Origin: Geosiphon pyriformis | Taxonomy: Eukaryota > Glomeromycota > Glomeromycetes > Archaeosporales > Geosiphonaceae | Reading direction: 5' to 3' | NCBI GenBank assembly: GCA_016748015.1 | Contig: JAAOMT010000612.1 | Span: 4,465-37,386, forward strand | DNA: 32,922 nt | In this document: piece by piece, positions 9,818 through 18,590 of the stretch | How positions within the stretch are numbered: the stretch's first letter is position 1 | Layout of the letters: every line of letters begins with the position of its first letter | Made by a program: the position numbers and the translations under genes | Notes under the pieces: generated by a model | Database searches by the model: none | What the model saw: the letters and a program-made list of their open reading frames with translations, nothing else | Told to the model about the DNA's origin: nothing

Positions 9818-10670
9818 TGTTACTCATAGAATATAAGAAAGATATTAGCATAAATTAGCCAATTAGAAGTAGGCACAATAAATGTAGAATTCCAGAATTC
9901 CTTTTAGAGAAATTGCAGAATTCCAAAAATTTCAGGATTCTTATACATGAATTACAGGATTCCAGAATTCCAGAATTTTTCTCAAAAGAAATTGCAGGAT
10001 TCCAGAAATTCCAAGATTTTTGGTGTGAAGAATTGAGGAATTGAGGAATCTCAATTATGTATATATAGTGGTAGTATTAAAAGTAGAAAAAACAGACCTT
10101 CCAGTTAGATTTTATCTAAGCAACCTTCCAATTCACAAATATCAATAAATAATTATTTACTATCTCAATCCACTCTTCATTATTAACACTTTATGTTGAT
10201 AGTAATTGATACTTAACCACACTGGAACAATAGCTCTTGATTATGACTATTGATGGGATATTAACTTGCAATTGCTTTTACTTATTTCTTTATTTTCTTT
10301 TATTTTTTTGTATTTTTTTTGTTATTTTTTTGGTTTTACTAAATTGATTAAGGATTAAGCACTAAGATACAAACATCATAGGGACTGGTAAAAGACCTGT
10401 AAAACAAAGGTAGAACACTCATAGATTTGAGAATAGCTTACCAGAAGGATTACCAGTTACCATGCTGAGAAAAAAATTTGACGAAACTGTGGTTTCAGGA
10501 AGCTACAGATAAAATCATCAATTAAAATCTCTGTCTATTATACAAAGAACTCTGCAACAAAACCTTCAGATAAATCACACCTGCAGATATTATCAATGTC
10601 AACAAATCAATTAAGCACCAAGTTACGGGTTTGTTATTTGCTTTGAAACCTCAAATAATCACCTGTAATA
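9818..10670 (+). repeat. 3' LTR of element A
   Basis: Partner of 727-1579, the same length, starting TGTTACTCATAGAATATAAG and ending CACCTGTAATA. TATATATA is at 10060-10067 and AATAAA at 10144-10149. Differences from the 5' LTR are many and mostly transitions, which indicates an old insertion. Confidence 0.93.
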
Positions 10671-10674
10671 TCAT
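10671..10674. repeat. Target-site duplication of element A, right copy (TCAT)
   Basis: Four bases after the 3' LTR, differing from TTAT at 723-726 by one transition. Dropping the element and this copy restores a continuous reading frame in the flanking gene. Confidence 0.6.
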
Positions 10675-11544
10675 GCACAAATAATCAAAAAAGACTTTTT
10701 TTGGCTTATATTGGTTCTAAATGCTTTTCATAAAAAAATAAATATGCTAAAAACATTTGTTAAACTAAATTAGAATATTGATATAAAATACTTTGCACAA
10801 TGTCAAAGATATTAGAGTAAAAGTCAACTACAGTTTTTTAAAAAATGTTCTAATTATCATAAGTCATGAGATTTTATATGTAATATATATAGGCATGTAA
10901 TGACTTCTGAATTAATGTAGCTATATGTTGTTTCTAAAAAAAATTTATTTGTTGAAGATTACTTAAAATAGGTCCAAAATAAAACAAATCTCATATTTAG
11001 CTTAAAGTATAAACAAGTTTTATTTTATTTATAAGCAATTATTAACTTTTATACTGAAGTTTGTTTCAATAAGTTTTTATTAAAACTCGTGACTAAACAA
11101 ATGTTTGCACTAATTTGGTCTGCTCAGTGTCATTCTATTTACTAATTAATTGAAATTGTTGATGAAAAACAATGACTATGATTGAAATTTGAAGTTTGTA
11201 AGCTGATTCAAAAAAGAATTGTAATTTTTTAATCTAAACTTTTAAATTAACATCAAAACCATGATGCAATACTTGAAAAAATTAACAAAATACTCAAATT
11301 GTTGATTCTTTCTATATTTTCACAATGGCATTGAGAAATTATAGTGTATAACTGTATCAAATTTGAGAGATTATATATTAATCTCTTTAATGTCATTGAA
11401 TATTCTAAAAGTAAAATATACAGATCTTATACACATTCTAGCTTTATTGCTGAATCAAATCAATTTCGAGTTCAGATAAAAAAGACACAATTTGTAAATC
11501 CAAATGTCTCTAATTGTGTTTTTTGTGATATTGGTTATGAATAG
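10675..11544 (+). pseudogene. Decayed zinc-ribbon protein gene, downstream part
   Basis: Continues the frame of 1-726. Its 290 codons run to a TAG at 11542-11544 with twelve in-frame stops (10771, 10813, 10867, 10918, 10969, 11032, 11143, 11173, 11179, 11230, 11248, 11332) and no frameshift. Protein-like runs are KKDFFWLILVLNAFHKKINM, IDIKYFAQCQRY, FFKKCSNYHKS, FSLKYKQVLFYL, MFALIWSAQCHSIY, and at the end YNCIKFERLYINLFNVIEY and SSFIAESNQFRVQIKKTQFV. The last 70 codons are open. Ser-Ala-Gln-Cys-His and Lys-Cys-Ser-Asn-Tyr-His could be metal ligands, but no family is recognised. Stops fall where Trp or Gln would be natural. This is the longest non-retroelement coding trace in the window. Confidence 0.6.
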
Positions 11545-11821
11545 ATATTAAGCAAAAAAATAAAAAAATTCTGTAAAATTGTATAAATAAAAAAAATAGA
11601 CTTTTTTATAGTAAAGTGAATTAAGAAAACATTATTAAATACTTAAAAACCAATTCCAGTAACAAGTAAAGAAGCAAATTATTAAAAAATATAAATGTGT
11701 TAATAAAATCACAACTATTATTTATTATTAACTCTCTAATATCTTTTTTAAGTGATTATGTTTTTAAAACTTATCAAGTTAATTGTGTAACAGTCTAAAA
11801 AATATTTTTTAAGAAGTTAGA
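11545..11821. other. AT-rich spacer, no gene seen
   Basis: Very A/T-rich sequence with stops in all frames, after the end of the decayed zinc-ribbon gene. I see no repeat, RNA gene or regulatory site I can support. Confidence 0.5.
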
Positions 11822-11928
11822 AATATATTGTATTATGTACAGTTTTGTTTACATTAGATTGGATGTATTACTATTTATAATTGGAACTGTGATTAGTTAA
11901 TACACAATATTTGTATTTGTGAAAGTGT
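11822..11928 (+). pseudogene. Cysteine-rich decayed reading frame, upstream part (split by element B)
   Basis: Frame 2 reads YYVQFC, IGCITIYNWNC and NICICES up to the B insertion, with two stops (11855, 11891). Joined at the GTGT target site to 21860, the frame continues as VNYKFNVYNM. Five Cys codons in about 35 codons are notable. Short and broken, so it may be chance; the continuity across the insertion is what makes it worth recording. Confidence 0.35.
11925..11928. repeat. Target-site duplication of element B, left copy (GTGT)
   Basis: GTGT directly before the 5' LTR is matched exactly by GTGT at 21856-21859. Confidence 0.85.
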
Positions 11929-12895
11929 TGTTACCAGTAGAATTTTAGCTATTAATTAACATGAAATTACCCTTATAATTCCTATAATTAATCAGTATAT
12001 TAATCATTTCAAATTATTATTTATTATTTAATTAATTATTACATATCACGATTCAATTAAAATAATCTAATTAGTATAACAGAAAGTAGGATGATTAAAT
12101 TACACAATACTCTGAACTTTGTAACATTCTAAAAATTCGCCAAAATTTACAGAAATTCGCCGAAATTATAAATAGTTCACCCAAATTAATCAATAGTTTA
12201 GCAAAATAACTTGTAGTTCATCAAAATGTATCTTTAATTCACCGAAAATTGAGCAAAAAGAAAAAGTGCAAGTTCATAGACTAGTACTACAACAAATTGT
12301 ATAAAAGAAGAGCTTTTTTCTTCAAGAAAATATATCTTACTTTAGATTTTATCACTAGAACCATTCCTATACACACAAAAAGAAATAAATATCAAATAAT
12401 TCGAAAAACCAAATTCTTTAATTATTACATTTGAAAAATTCCCAAAACCCAATTAACATTTCGAAATTGATTAGCTAGCAATTTCAGTAAACTGTTAGTG
12501 ACTCCAGGCCTGGATAGAAAACGTTTCCCTTGACAGAATTCTATTTCTTTTACATTTCTTTTATTTTCTAGTATTTTTTTATTACAATCATTAGAGTAGC
12601 CTACAGACAAAATTCCTGTAGAAGAGTTGACTTTCACAGCAAAGTAACTACACATTTTTAGTGAGCTTCCAGATGAGCAATTCCTGAGAAAGAGTTGACA
12701 TTTACTACAATGTAACTACATAAAGTAACTGGCAAGAAATTGGTCATTCCACTTATAAGCCCAGCAGTTCAAATTATAAAAGATAATTTGAAGATAAATT
12801 CAGTTATTGGGTTCAACTACTTTTAGAAAACGTGAATTTGCAACCAACAGACAGTTACAATATTCAAGAAAAGAGACCAAAAACCTCTGGTAACA
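11929..12895 (+). repeat. 5' LTR of element B
   Basis: Begins TGTTACCAGTAGAATTTTAG and ends ACCTCTGGTAACA. The copy at 20866-21855 is closely similar and carries one extra repeat unit, which explains most of the length difference. Confidence 0.94.
12131..12306 (+). promoter_or_regulatory. LTR promoter of B: TTCGCCGAA-type array and TATA box
   Basis: Units of the form AAATTCGCCGAAATT followed by looser AGTTCACC, AGTTCATC and AATTCACCGAAA copies run from 12131 to about 12250. They precede TATAAAA at 12300-12306. In the 3' LTR the array (about 21068-21205) has three TTCGCC units against two here, a copy-number change between LTRs. The palindrome TTCGCCGAA suggests a protein-binding site; the factor is unknown. 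AATAAA at 12384-12389 may be the polyadenylation signal. Confidence 0.55.
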
Positions 12896-12915
12896 TTTGG
12901 TGCTATCTTACAAAA
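12896..12915 (+). other. Probable primer-binding site of element B
   Basis: TTTGGTGCTATCTTAC follows the LTR directly. TGGTGCT would pair with a tRNA ending AGCACCA, as I recall yeast elongator tRNA-Met does. Only about seven bases fit, so the assignment is tentative. Confidence 0.4.
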
Positions 12916-12919
12916 ATAA

Positions 12920-14767
12920 CACAGCAACAACAAATTCAAAGTGGTGACCACACCAGATGCAACAACTCTAGAGTATTACCAGTCAATTTACACCCACTGC
13001 AAGCAAAGATTCAACATCCCAGACGGAATTGAAGTCATCAAGAAATCAGTATACCAATATATTAAAAATCGCATCAACAATTATCTCTTTGGAAATTACA
13101 ACATCTCAGAAGTTAGAGGCAACTTTTACAATAATTTAATGCACTATTTACAGTTGAGAACTGAAGACCTTAACAATGAAACACTTGTCACTTACTTTCA
13201 AAAACTTAATTTTAACATTATCAAGTACTGTGAAGAAACATATCCAGTACAATCTCAATATTTTATTGATTTTGAATCAGAAACACAAACAAACAACAAA
13301 GACAAACAGAAATTGAAGCAATACTCAAGAACCACCCCAAATACTCCAATACTACCAAAAACAACTGCCAAACACTTGCAAACACCTAAACAAAAAACCA
13401 GTGTTAAATTACCACTTTTTATTACACCAATTCTAATTTCACTTGTTCAACCACAAATACCAAGTTCACCACTTAAATGTTTCTCCAGACCAGAAGATTA
13501 TCAGTCACCTAGAAATCCTACTCAACAGCAGGAACCAATATCAACAAGTGCCAATATTATTGATTACTTACAAGAAAACGAAAGTAATTATTCAGAAAGT
13601 CCAGAAAGTGAAGAAACTGAATCAGAACAAGAAGAAACTACAGAAAACGAAAAAGTAATGGCAACTGCTTATATTGCAAAAATTCCAGAATTTACTGGTG
13701 AAGATAATGATACCAGTCCTCAAGAATGGCTTGACAAAGTTCAAAAAGCAGGAGATGCAAATAGTTGGATTGCAACAAAAATGCTCAAAGCAATCTCATA
13801 TTTTCTCCAAGGAACTGTAGGAGAATAGTTTGAAAACTTAGAAGAACCATTTGAAAACTGGCAAGCATTTAAAGATGCTTTTCTACAACAATTCACCAAC
13901 AACAACACTTCTATCACTCTTAGAAACCGCTTTCGCAATATCAAGCAAGAAACATCTGAAACTGTTATGACCTATCTTGGAAGATTCAACAAACTTCTCA
14001 GACGAATTCAACAATTGGAAACCAATGACTACTATTCCAATGCTCAAATTCTGGATCAGTTTATAGCAGGGTTAAAAGACAAACTGATTAAAAAAGTCTG
14101 TCCACATGCTCTAGCAGACTTAGCAACTGCTATTAAACATGCAAAGAATTATGAAATAGCTATGGAAGAAGCAAACCACACCAAACTTGTTAACTTAGCT
14201 ATTGAAGAAACCAGCTCAGCAGCTGAAAAAAAGATAGACCAACTCACAAAAAAGGTTGAAAGCTATTTTACAAACCAGCAACAACAGCAACAACAACCAC
14301 AAAAATATCAATCACCACAGCGATACAACCAAAACAACTTTGGACCACCATCCAACCACCAACCTCAAAATTGTCACTATTGTGGAATTCCAGAACACTG
14401 GAAACGAGATTGTAGGAAACTACAAAGAGACCAACAAAACAGGAGTAATCAACGTCACTCTTCATCACAACAATTTTATTACCAATCCCTACCACCAACT
14501 TATTATTCACCAAGACCACAAATTCAAAACAGCTATTATCAACCAGTTCCACAACCAATTCAACAACAATATCAGCAACTTTTACCAATTCAGCAATATC
14601 AGACACCATCCACTCAACAATATCAAGTACCAGCAAAAAGATTGGTTCACCATAACCAATTCACACCTCAAAATCAATTTCAGAATAACAACAACAGAAT
14701 TAATCCAAATAACCAGTTGGTTTCCCAAAATTCTGGTCAGCAAAGACCCAATCACTATCACACTTAA
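12920..14767 (+). pseudogene. gag: Gag of element B
   Basis: Open from 12920 to a TAG at 13826-13828, then in the same frame to TAA at 14765-14767. The N-terminal domain begins around a GTG at 12941 (VVTTPDATTLEYYQ); no ATG lies upstream in frame. It aligns with C through NISEVRGNFYNNLMHYL. An acidic Glu/Ser-rich linker (13560-13650) precedes the capsid core MATAYIAKIPEFTGEDND (13658 on), then DAFLQQFTNNN and TYLGRFNKLLRRIQQLE. An intact CCHC knuckle, CHYCGIPEHWKRDC, lies at 14373-14414. A long Gln/Pro/Tyr-rich tail follows. Gag assembles the particle and packages RNA. The TAG probably replaces Trp (TGG), since the neighbouring NSWYQSL in C has Trp there. Confidence 0.88.
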
Positions 14768-15330
14768 CCCAGTTATCTTACAATGCTGGAAGATTCAGAT
14801 TTTCAACAAACTGCACTTTTTTTTTTTTTTTTTTCAACACCAAGATCAAACCCTTTCAATCACACCATTCCACCAGCTCAAATTGCCCAAAATGCCAATC
14901 TGTCAGATATATTTCCATTTGAATTTAAGGCAAATGAATCACCATTCTTGCTTAGTAACACAGCAGTCAATGAACAAAAAGCAATCACTGCTATGTACAT
15001 AGAAGCTACAGTAGAAGGAAAATCTATTTACTTAATCCTAGATAGTGGATTTGCTGGAAGCATTATCACTTACCAGTTGATACAACAACTTAAACGAAAT
15101 GTAGACAGACCAGCTCAAACAGTTATTGTCACCGCTAATGATATAAAAAAGACTCCAGTAGAAGAAATTAATGATTTCCTCTTTACAATTGATGGAATTA
15201 CCATTCCAGTTAAAGTTTTTGTCATGGATGCACCCCAATACTAAGCCCTAGTTGGAAATGATTGGCTTCTCAAGGCCAATGCAAACCTGAACTGGATAAC
15301 TCAAGAACTTAAAATCTCATACCAAAGACA
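14768..15330 (+). pseudogene. Retropepsin-like protease domain of element B
   Basis: Same frame as Gag, so Gag and Pol would be one polyprotein. The active site LILDSGFAGSIITYQLIQQL lies at about 15037-15090 with D-S-G intact. Then come EEINDFLFTIDGITIPVKVF and ALVGNDWLLKAN. One stop, TAA at 15242, stands where Gln is expected before ALVGNDWL. An 18-T homopolymer at 14817-14834 encodes six Phe between Gag tail and PR and keeps frame. The fold is that of retroviral aspartic proteases, acting as a dimer to mature the polyprotein. Confidence 0.85.
14817..14834 (+). repeat. 18-base T homopolymer inside the Gag-PR junction of B
   Basis: A run of 18 T between CTGCAC and CAACACC. It is in frame on both sides, giving a run of Phe. 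It is absent from A and C and is likely a slippage expansion or a length-uncertain sequencing tract. Confidence 0.85.
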
Positions 15331-15984
15331 ATATAACATAGTACTTGCAATCTGTGGTACCTTTAATAAATGATCAGAAAAAGCTCCAGTATTTAAATTT
15401 GAAGAAGGAAAGGAAATGCCACTTACTGAAACCTACATAGCTCTTGGATCACCATCTAATTGGGCTGAGGAAACAGAACAAGAGATTTTTGAAGAATCAA
15501 GAGAATGAAAGAAAGTTAGATATTCCACACCAGAACCACGAAAAAAACCACCATACATTCCACTAAAATACAAAGATTGCAAAAAGAAGCTTTCATCTAT
15601 GGGAGCTTGTATTTCTCCAGAAGAGGAATACGAAACTCGCACTTGCTACTTCTACAAGGCATGCCATAGAGAACGATTTGGATCCCCAAAGAGAAGTGAA
15701 AAATGGGACAACACACTTTGTTTTACATGTGGAGATATGTTACCAGAAGAATGCAACTGGATTGATGTTGCAATGAGAGGAAGAGTATGTGATTAAACTT
15801 GTCAATATGCTCTATTAATTTCGGAAAAAGTGAGAAGAGGAACACCATTTGATGCAGCATACAACAGTGCTCTCAACAAACTATACCATTACTCACATGA
15901 TGCTGAAATGATTTTTAACTTAGCAATGGCTTTAATTAATGGAGCCACCCAGGAAGATGTCCACTAAATGAAGATGTCCACCAA
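15331..15984 (+). pseudogene. Cysteine-rich linker (first cluster) of element B
   Basis: Between PR and dUTPase. After EKAPVFKFEEGKEMP comes PPYIPLKYKDCKKKLSSMGAC, then CYFYKACHRERFG, KWDNTLCFTCGDMLPEEC and GRVCD (about 15548-15794), then a helical part FDAAYNSALNKLYHYSHDAE. The Cys pairs match those of A and C. Stops at 15371, 15506, 15794 and 15965 are single transitions. The frame is then shifted by a 17-bp tandem duplication. The region has no family I recognise; a zinc-binding module is likely from the Cys spacing. The second cluster, LCKECVMPCDDQWC, follows at about 16132-16173. Confidence 0.65.
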
Positions 15985-15989
15985 ATGAA
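15956..15989 (+). repeat. 17-bp tandem duplication causing a frameshift in pol of B
   Basis: GATGTCCACTAAATGAA (15956-15972) is followed at once by GATGTCCACCAAATGAA (15973-15989), one transition apart. Seventeen is not a multiple of three, so the pol frame moves from frame 2 to frame 1 here. Neither A nor C has it. Confidence 0.9.
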
Positions 15990-17187
15990 AGAAGCTGAAT
16001 ATATTGAGTATACCATGGAACTAGCCAGATTTGATTATGAAGATGAAGTAGAAACCTATTACCAAATTGCAAGCCACACATATCTGACCAAAGAAGCTCA
16101 AATTCAACGATTAGAGCAAATGAACATTCAATTGTGTAAAGAATGTGTTATGCCTTGTGATGACCAATGGTGTTTAGAATATTATGCTCTTAACATTCTT
16201 TTGCCAGATGAAAATGATGAAAATAAAATCGAATTTGGAGTATCTGAATTAGCAGAAGAACTACCAACCACTTCCATCTATCTTCTTGAAAAGCAACCAC
16301 TTCTACAACTTAAATATTTTGACAACCATGGCCAAGGAATCAGACCAGAAAAAGCACACGAAATTGATGCCGGATATGACCTAAAATATCCAGGAAAAAA
16401 TACTTTGGTTTTCCAACCAAAGTCCTTGACAAAAATCAATCTCAAAATTGCTCTTGAAATACCACCAGGAGCAATGGTTCAAATTGCCTCCAGATCATCA
16501 TTGGCAAGTAAAAAAATTAATATTAAAGGAGGAGTTATAGATACAAGATACACTAGAGACATTATCATTATGTTACAAAATAAGACAGACAAATCATTTA
16601 AAATTGAACATGCTGAAAAAATTGCTCAAGCAATTTACTTACCTTTAATCAACATTTCGGGTTTACAATCAGTAAACAACAGAGAACAATTGGGAAAAAG
16701 TAAAAGAGGAACTCAAGGTTTTGGTTCAACTGGACAATTTACAGTTCCAGTAAATATAGCTCTTAATACACAAAATAAATCTCACCAGATTCTTCAACTT
16801 CTCCAGCCAATCACCATTTCACCTTTTGGAAAACATTACGAAATTTACACTTGCTCAAAACCCACCACTACACAACAAATCTTTGAATTCAACGAACAAA
16901 TCTGTTTGAAGCATGAAATCTCAATTCCAAACATTTATATTCCCAAAGGAATAAAAAAATTTCGAGTTATATTTTACAACCCTAATAATTACCCTATTGT
17001 CTTATTAAACAAATTAGAAATTGGAATCATACACAGCAATATTTTTCAAGATAAAAACCCTCAAATTGTTTCTAATTTCATCGAAATTGTAAAGCACACT
17101 TTACTCCCAAATCCAAATATTATTCCCACTACTGAAAACTACCACTTTCTGGAAGAAAAACTCTCTCGAATTAACATGGTCCCTTAG
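15985..17187 (+). CDS. dut: Open 400-codon segment: second Cys cluster, dUTPase and downstream beta domain of element B
   Basis: Longest intact frame in the window. The first Met at 15985 is only the first after the duplication; in the intact element this would be internal to Pol. LCKECVMPCDDQWC is at residues 50-63. dUTPase motifs are EIDAGYDLKYPG (Asp 128), SRSSLA (Arg 170), GGVIDTRYTRDI (Asp 186, Tyr 189), EHAEKIAQAIYLP and RGTQGFGSTG (from Arg 241). In motif 3 the usual D-Y-x-G reads R-Y-T-R, so activity is doubtful. Residues 255-390 form a beta-rich segment before RT. The domain would convert dUTP to dUMP near the replicating cDNA. It ends where a base has been lost near 17177 and the frame leaves Pol. 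Confidence 0.88.
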   Translation: MKEAEYIEYTMELARFDYEDEVETYYQIASHTYLTKEAQIQRLEQMNIQLCKECVMPCDDQWCLEYYALNILLPDENDENKIEFGVSELAEELPTTSIYLLEKQPLLQLKYFDNHGQGIRPEKAHEIDAGYDLKYPGKNTLVFQPKSLTKINLKIALEIPPGAMVQIASRSSLASKKINIKGGVIDTRYTRDIIIMLQNKTDKSFKIEHAEKIAQAIYLPLINISGLQSVNNREQLGKSKRGTQGFGSTGQFTVPVNIALNTQNKSHQILQLLQPITISPFGKHYEIYTCSKPTTTQQIFEFNEQICLKHEISIPNIYIPKGIKKFRVIFYNPNNYPIVLLNKLEIGIIHSNIFQDKNPQIVSNFIEIVKHTLLPNPNIIPTTENYHFLEEKLSRINMVP

Positions 17188-18075
17188 AACCTCAACAACA
17201 AAGACAATTAAAACAATTAATAGCTGAATTTGCAGATATATTTGCAAAAGACAACAATGACCTGGGAAAAACGGATATTGTTCAACATCAGATCCATACA
17301 GGAGATGCTCCTCCAAAATGTTAGCAAGCTTACAGAGTGCCACCAGCCAGCCACCAATTCATCAGAGAAGAAGTCCAGAGAATGCTTAATAATGGATTAA
17401 TTCAACCATCAAGAAGTCTTTGGGCCTCACCAGTAGTCCTTATCAAAAAAAAAAAATAGAAAAATCAGATTTTGTGTTGACTATTGCCAACTGAACAGTA
17501 TAACAATTGGAGATGCCTACCCTCTTCCAAGAATTGATGACATGTTAGATGCTTTAGGAAAAGCCAAGTTTTTCTCAACTTTGGACTTAGAAAGTGGATA
17601 CTGACAAGTCGAAATGGACCCAAAAGACCGACCCAAAACAGCATTTATTACCCAGGAAGAAAACTATGAGTTCAATGTTATGCCTTTTGGACTCTGCAAT
17701 GCACCAGCAACATTCCAGCGACTCATGAATGTTGTATATGAAGGACTCTTGTAGCAATCAGTAGTTGTCTATCTTGATGACACCAATATATACTCACTAA
17801 ACTTTGAGACTCATCTTATTTACCTGTGAGAAGTTTTTCAATGATTATGGAAAGCAGGATTGAAGTTAAACATTGAAAAATGTTACTTTGGAAAAACAAG
17901 CTTAATCTTCTTCGGACACATTGTTAGCAAAAATAGAGTCAAACCAAATTCTGGAACAATCAGTGCTATCAAAAACTTTTAAACTTTCAGAAATACCACA
18001 GAACTACGAAGATTTGTAGGATTAGCCTCTTATTATCGAAAATTTATAAAAGAATTCTCAAAAATTGCCAAACCA
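17188..18075 (+). pseudogene. Reverse transcriptase of element B
   Basis: Begins EPQQQRQLKQLIAEFADIF, then KTDIVQHQIHTGDAPP, AYRVPPASHQFIREEV and NNGLIQPSRSLWASPVVLIK. A 12-A run (17445-17456), one base too long, shifts the frame. FCVDYCQLNSITIGDAYPLP, LDLESGY, VMPFGLCNAPATFQRLMN and YLDDTN (Asp-Asp 17776-17781, intact) follow, then CYFGKTSLIFFGHIVSK and RRFVGLASYYRKFIKEFS. Stops at 17602, 17752, 17827, 17842 and 17980 all fit Trp, Gln or Arg codons changed by one transition. Polymerase motifs are complete apart from these. The palm-thumb order and length are those of gypsy RT. Confidence 0.88.
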
Positions 18076-18590
18076 TTCAATTATCTTACCAATAAAAACG
18101 TGCCATACAAATGGACTGAAGAACAACAAAAAGCTTTTGAAACTCTCAAAACAAAATTGACAACAGCCCCAGTTCTTGCTTACCCAGACTTCAACAAACA
18201 GTTTCAATTAGCCACTAATGCTTCACACATAGCATTTGGTGCTATCTTATCACAATTGAATGAAAATGGCCAGGAACGAGTTATTGTCTATGCCAGCAGA
18301 ACACTTAAACCAACAGAACTCAAATATGGCTCAATTGAATTGGAAGCCACTGCAGTTATCTGGGCTCTTAAACATTTTCAACAATATCTGAAGAATAGAA
18401 AAGAATTTGACATAATAACAGACAACATTGGTCTCAAATGGCTCAATAAAAAGAAAACTGAACAAAGCGCCAAACAGTCTTGATGGAATGACTTCCTAGC
18501 AGACTACAGATACATTGTACACTACAAACCAGAAAAACTACATACCAATGTTGATAGCCTCTCAAGAATGAGACAATATTAATACCAACA
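18076..18590 (+). pseudogene. RNase H domain of element B
   Basis: An open segment (18100-18480) runs through PYKWTEEQQKAFETLKTKL, FQLATNASHIAFGAILSQL, VIVYASRTLKPTELKYGSIE, AVIWALKHFQQYLKNRKEF and ITDNIGLKWLNKKK. The first catalytic Asp of the TDAS motif is Asn here (AAT for GAT), while the Glu and the later Asp (TDN) remain. TGA at 18481 probably replaces Arg (CGA). The domain closes with HYKPEKLHTNVDSLSRM, the usual end of gypsy RNase H (DxLSR). A 1-base gain near 18577 moves the frame before IN. Confidence 0.85.

Larger units (their letters stand above)
727..10670 (+). mobile_element. Element A: full-length Ty3/gypsy-type LTR retrotransposon with dUTPase and 3' ORF, degenerate
   Basis: Two 853-bp LTRs (727-1579 and 9818-10670), starting TGTTAC and ending GTAATA, enclose Gag, PR, Cys-rich linker, dUTPase, RT, RNase H, IN and an extra ORF in that order. 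RT before IN defines the Ty3/gypsy order. The LTRs differ visibly at scattered positions, mostly transitions, so the insertion is old. The coding part has many stops, several frameshifts and a 134-bp deletion in IN relative to element C. It belongs to the same lineage as element C (similar LTR ends, closely similar proteins) and is clearly distinct from B. It inserted into a gene whose two halves lie at 1-726 and 10675-11544. Confidence 0.95.

Noticed and set aside
1-11544. Reassigned genetic code (TAA/TAG = Gln or TGA = Trp) to explain many in-frame stops
   Set aside because: All three stop codons occur inside frames. Both TAG and TGA stand for Trp in B, TAA for Gln, and TGA probably also for Arg. 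The same elements carry frameshifts and lost catalytic residues. Decay by transitions explains this better than any single code change.
12425-12655. 76-codon minus-strand frame in the 5' LTR of B, repeated at 21383-21613
   Set aside because: It lies in the LTR R/U5 part and is present twice only because the LTR is; no ATG context, no known domain and no sign of separate expression.
14256-15002. Long overlapping frame on the + strand, and a 122-codon minus frame at 14268-14636, in the Gag tail of B
   Set aside because: Both are shadows of the Gln/Asn/Pro-rich repeats; composition is low-complexity and no counterpart exists in A or C.
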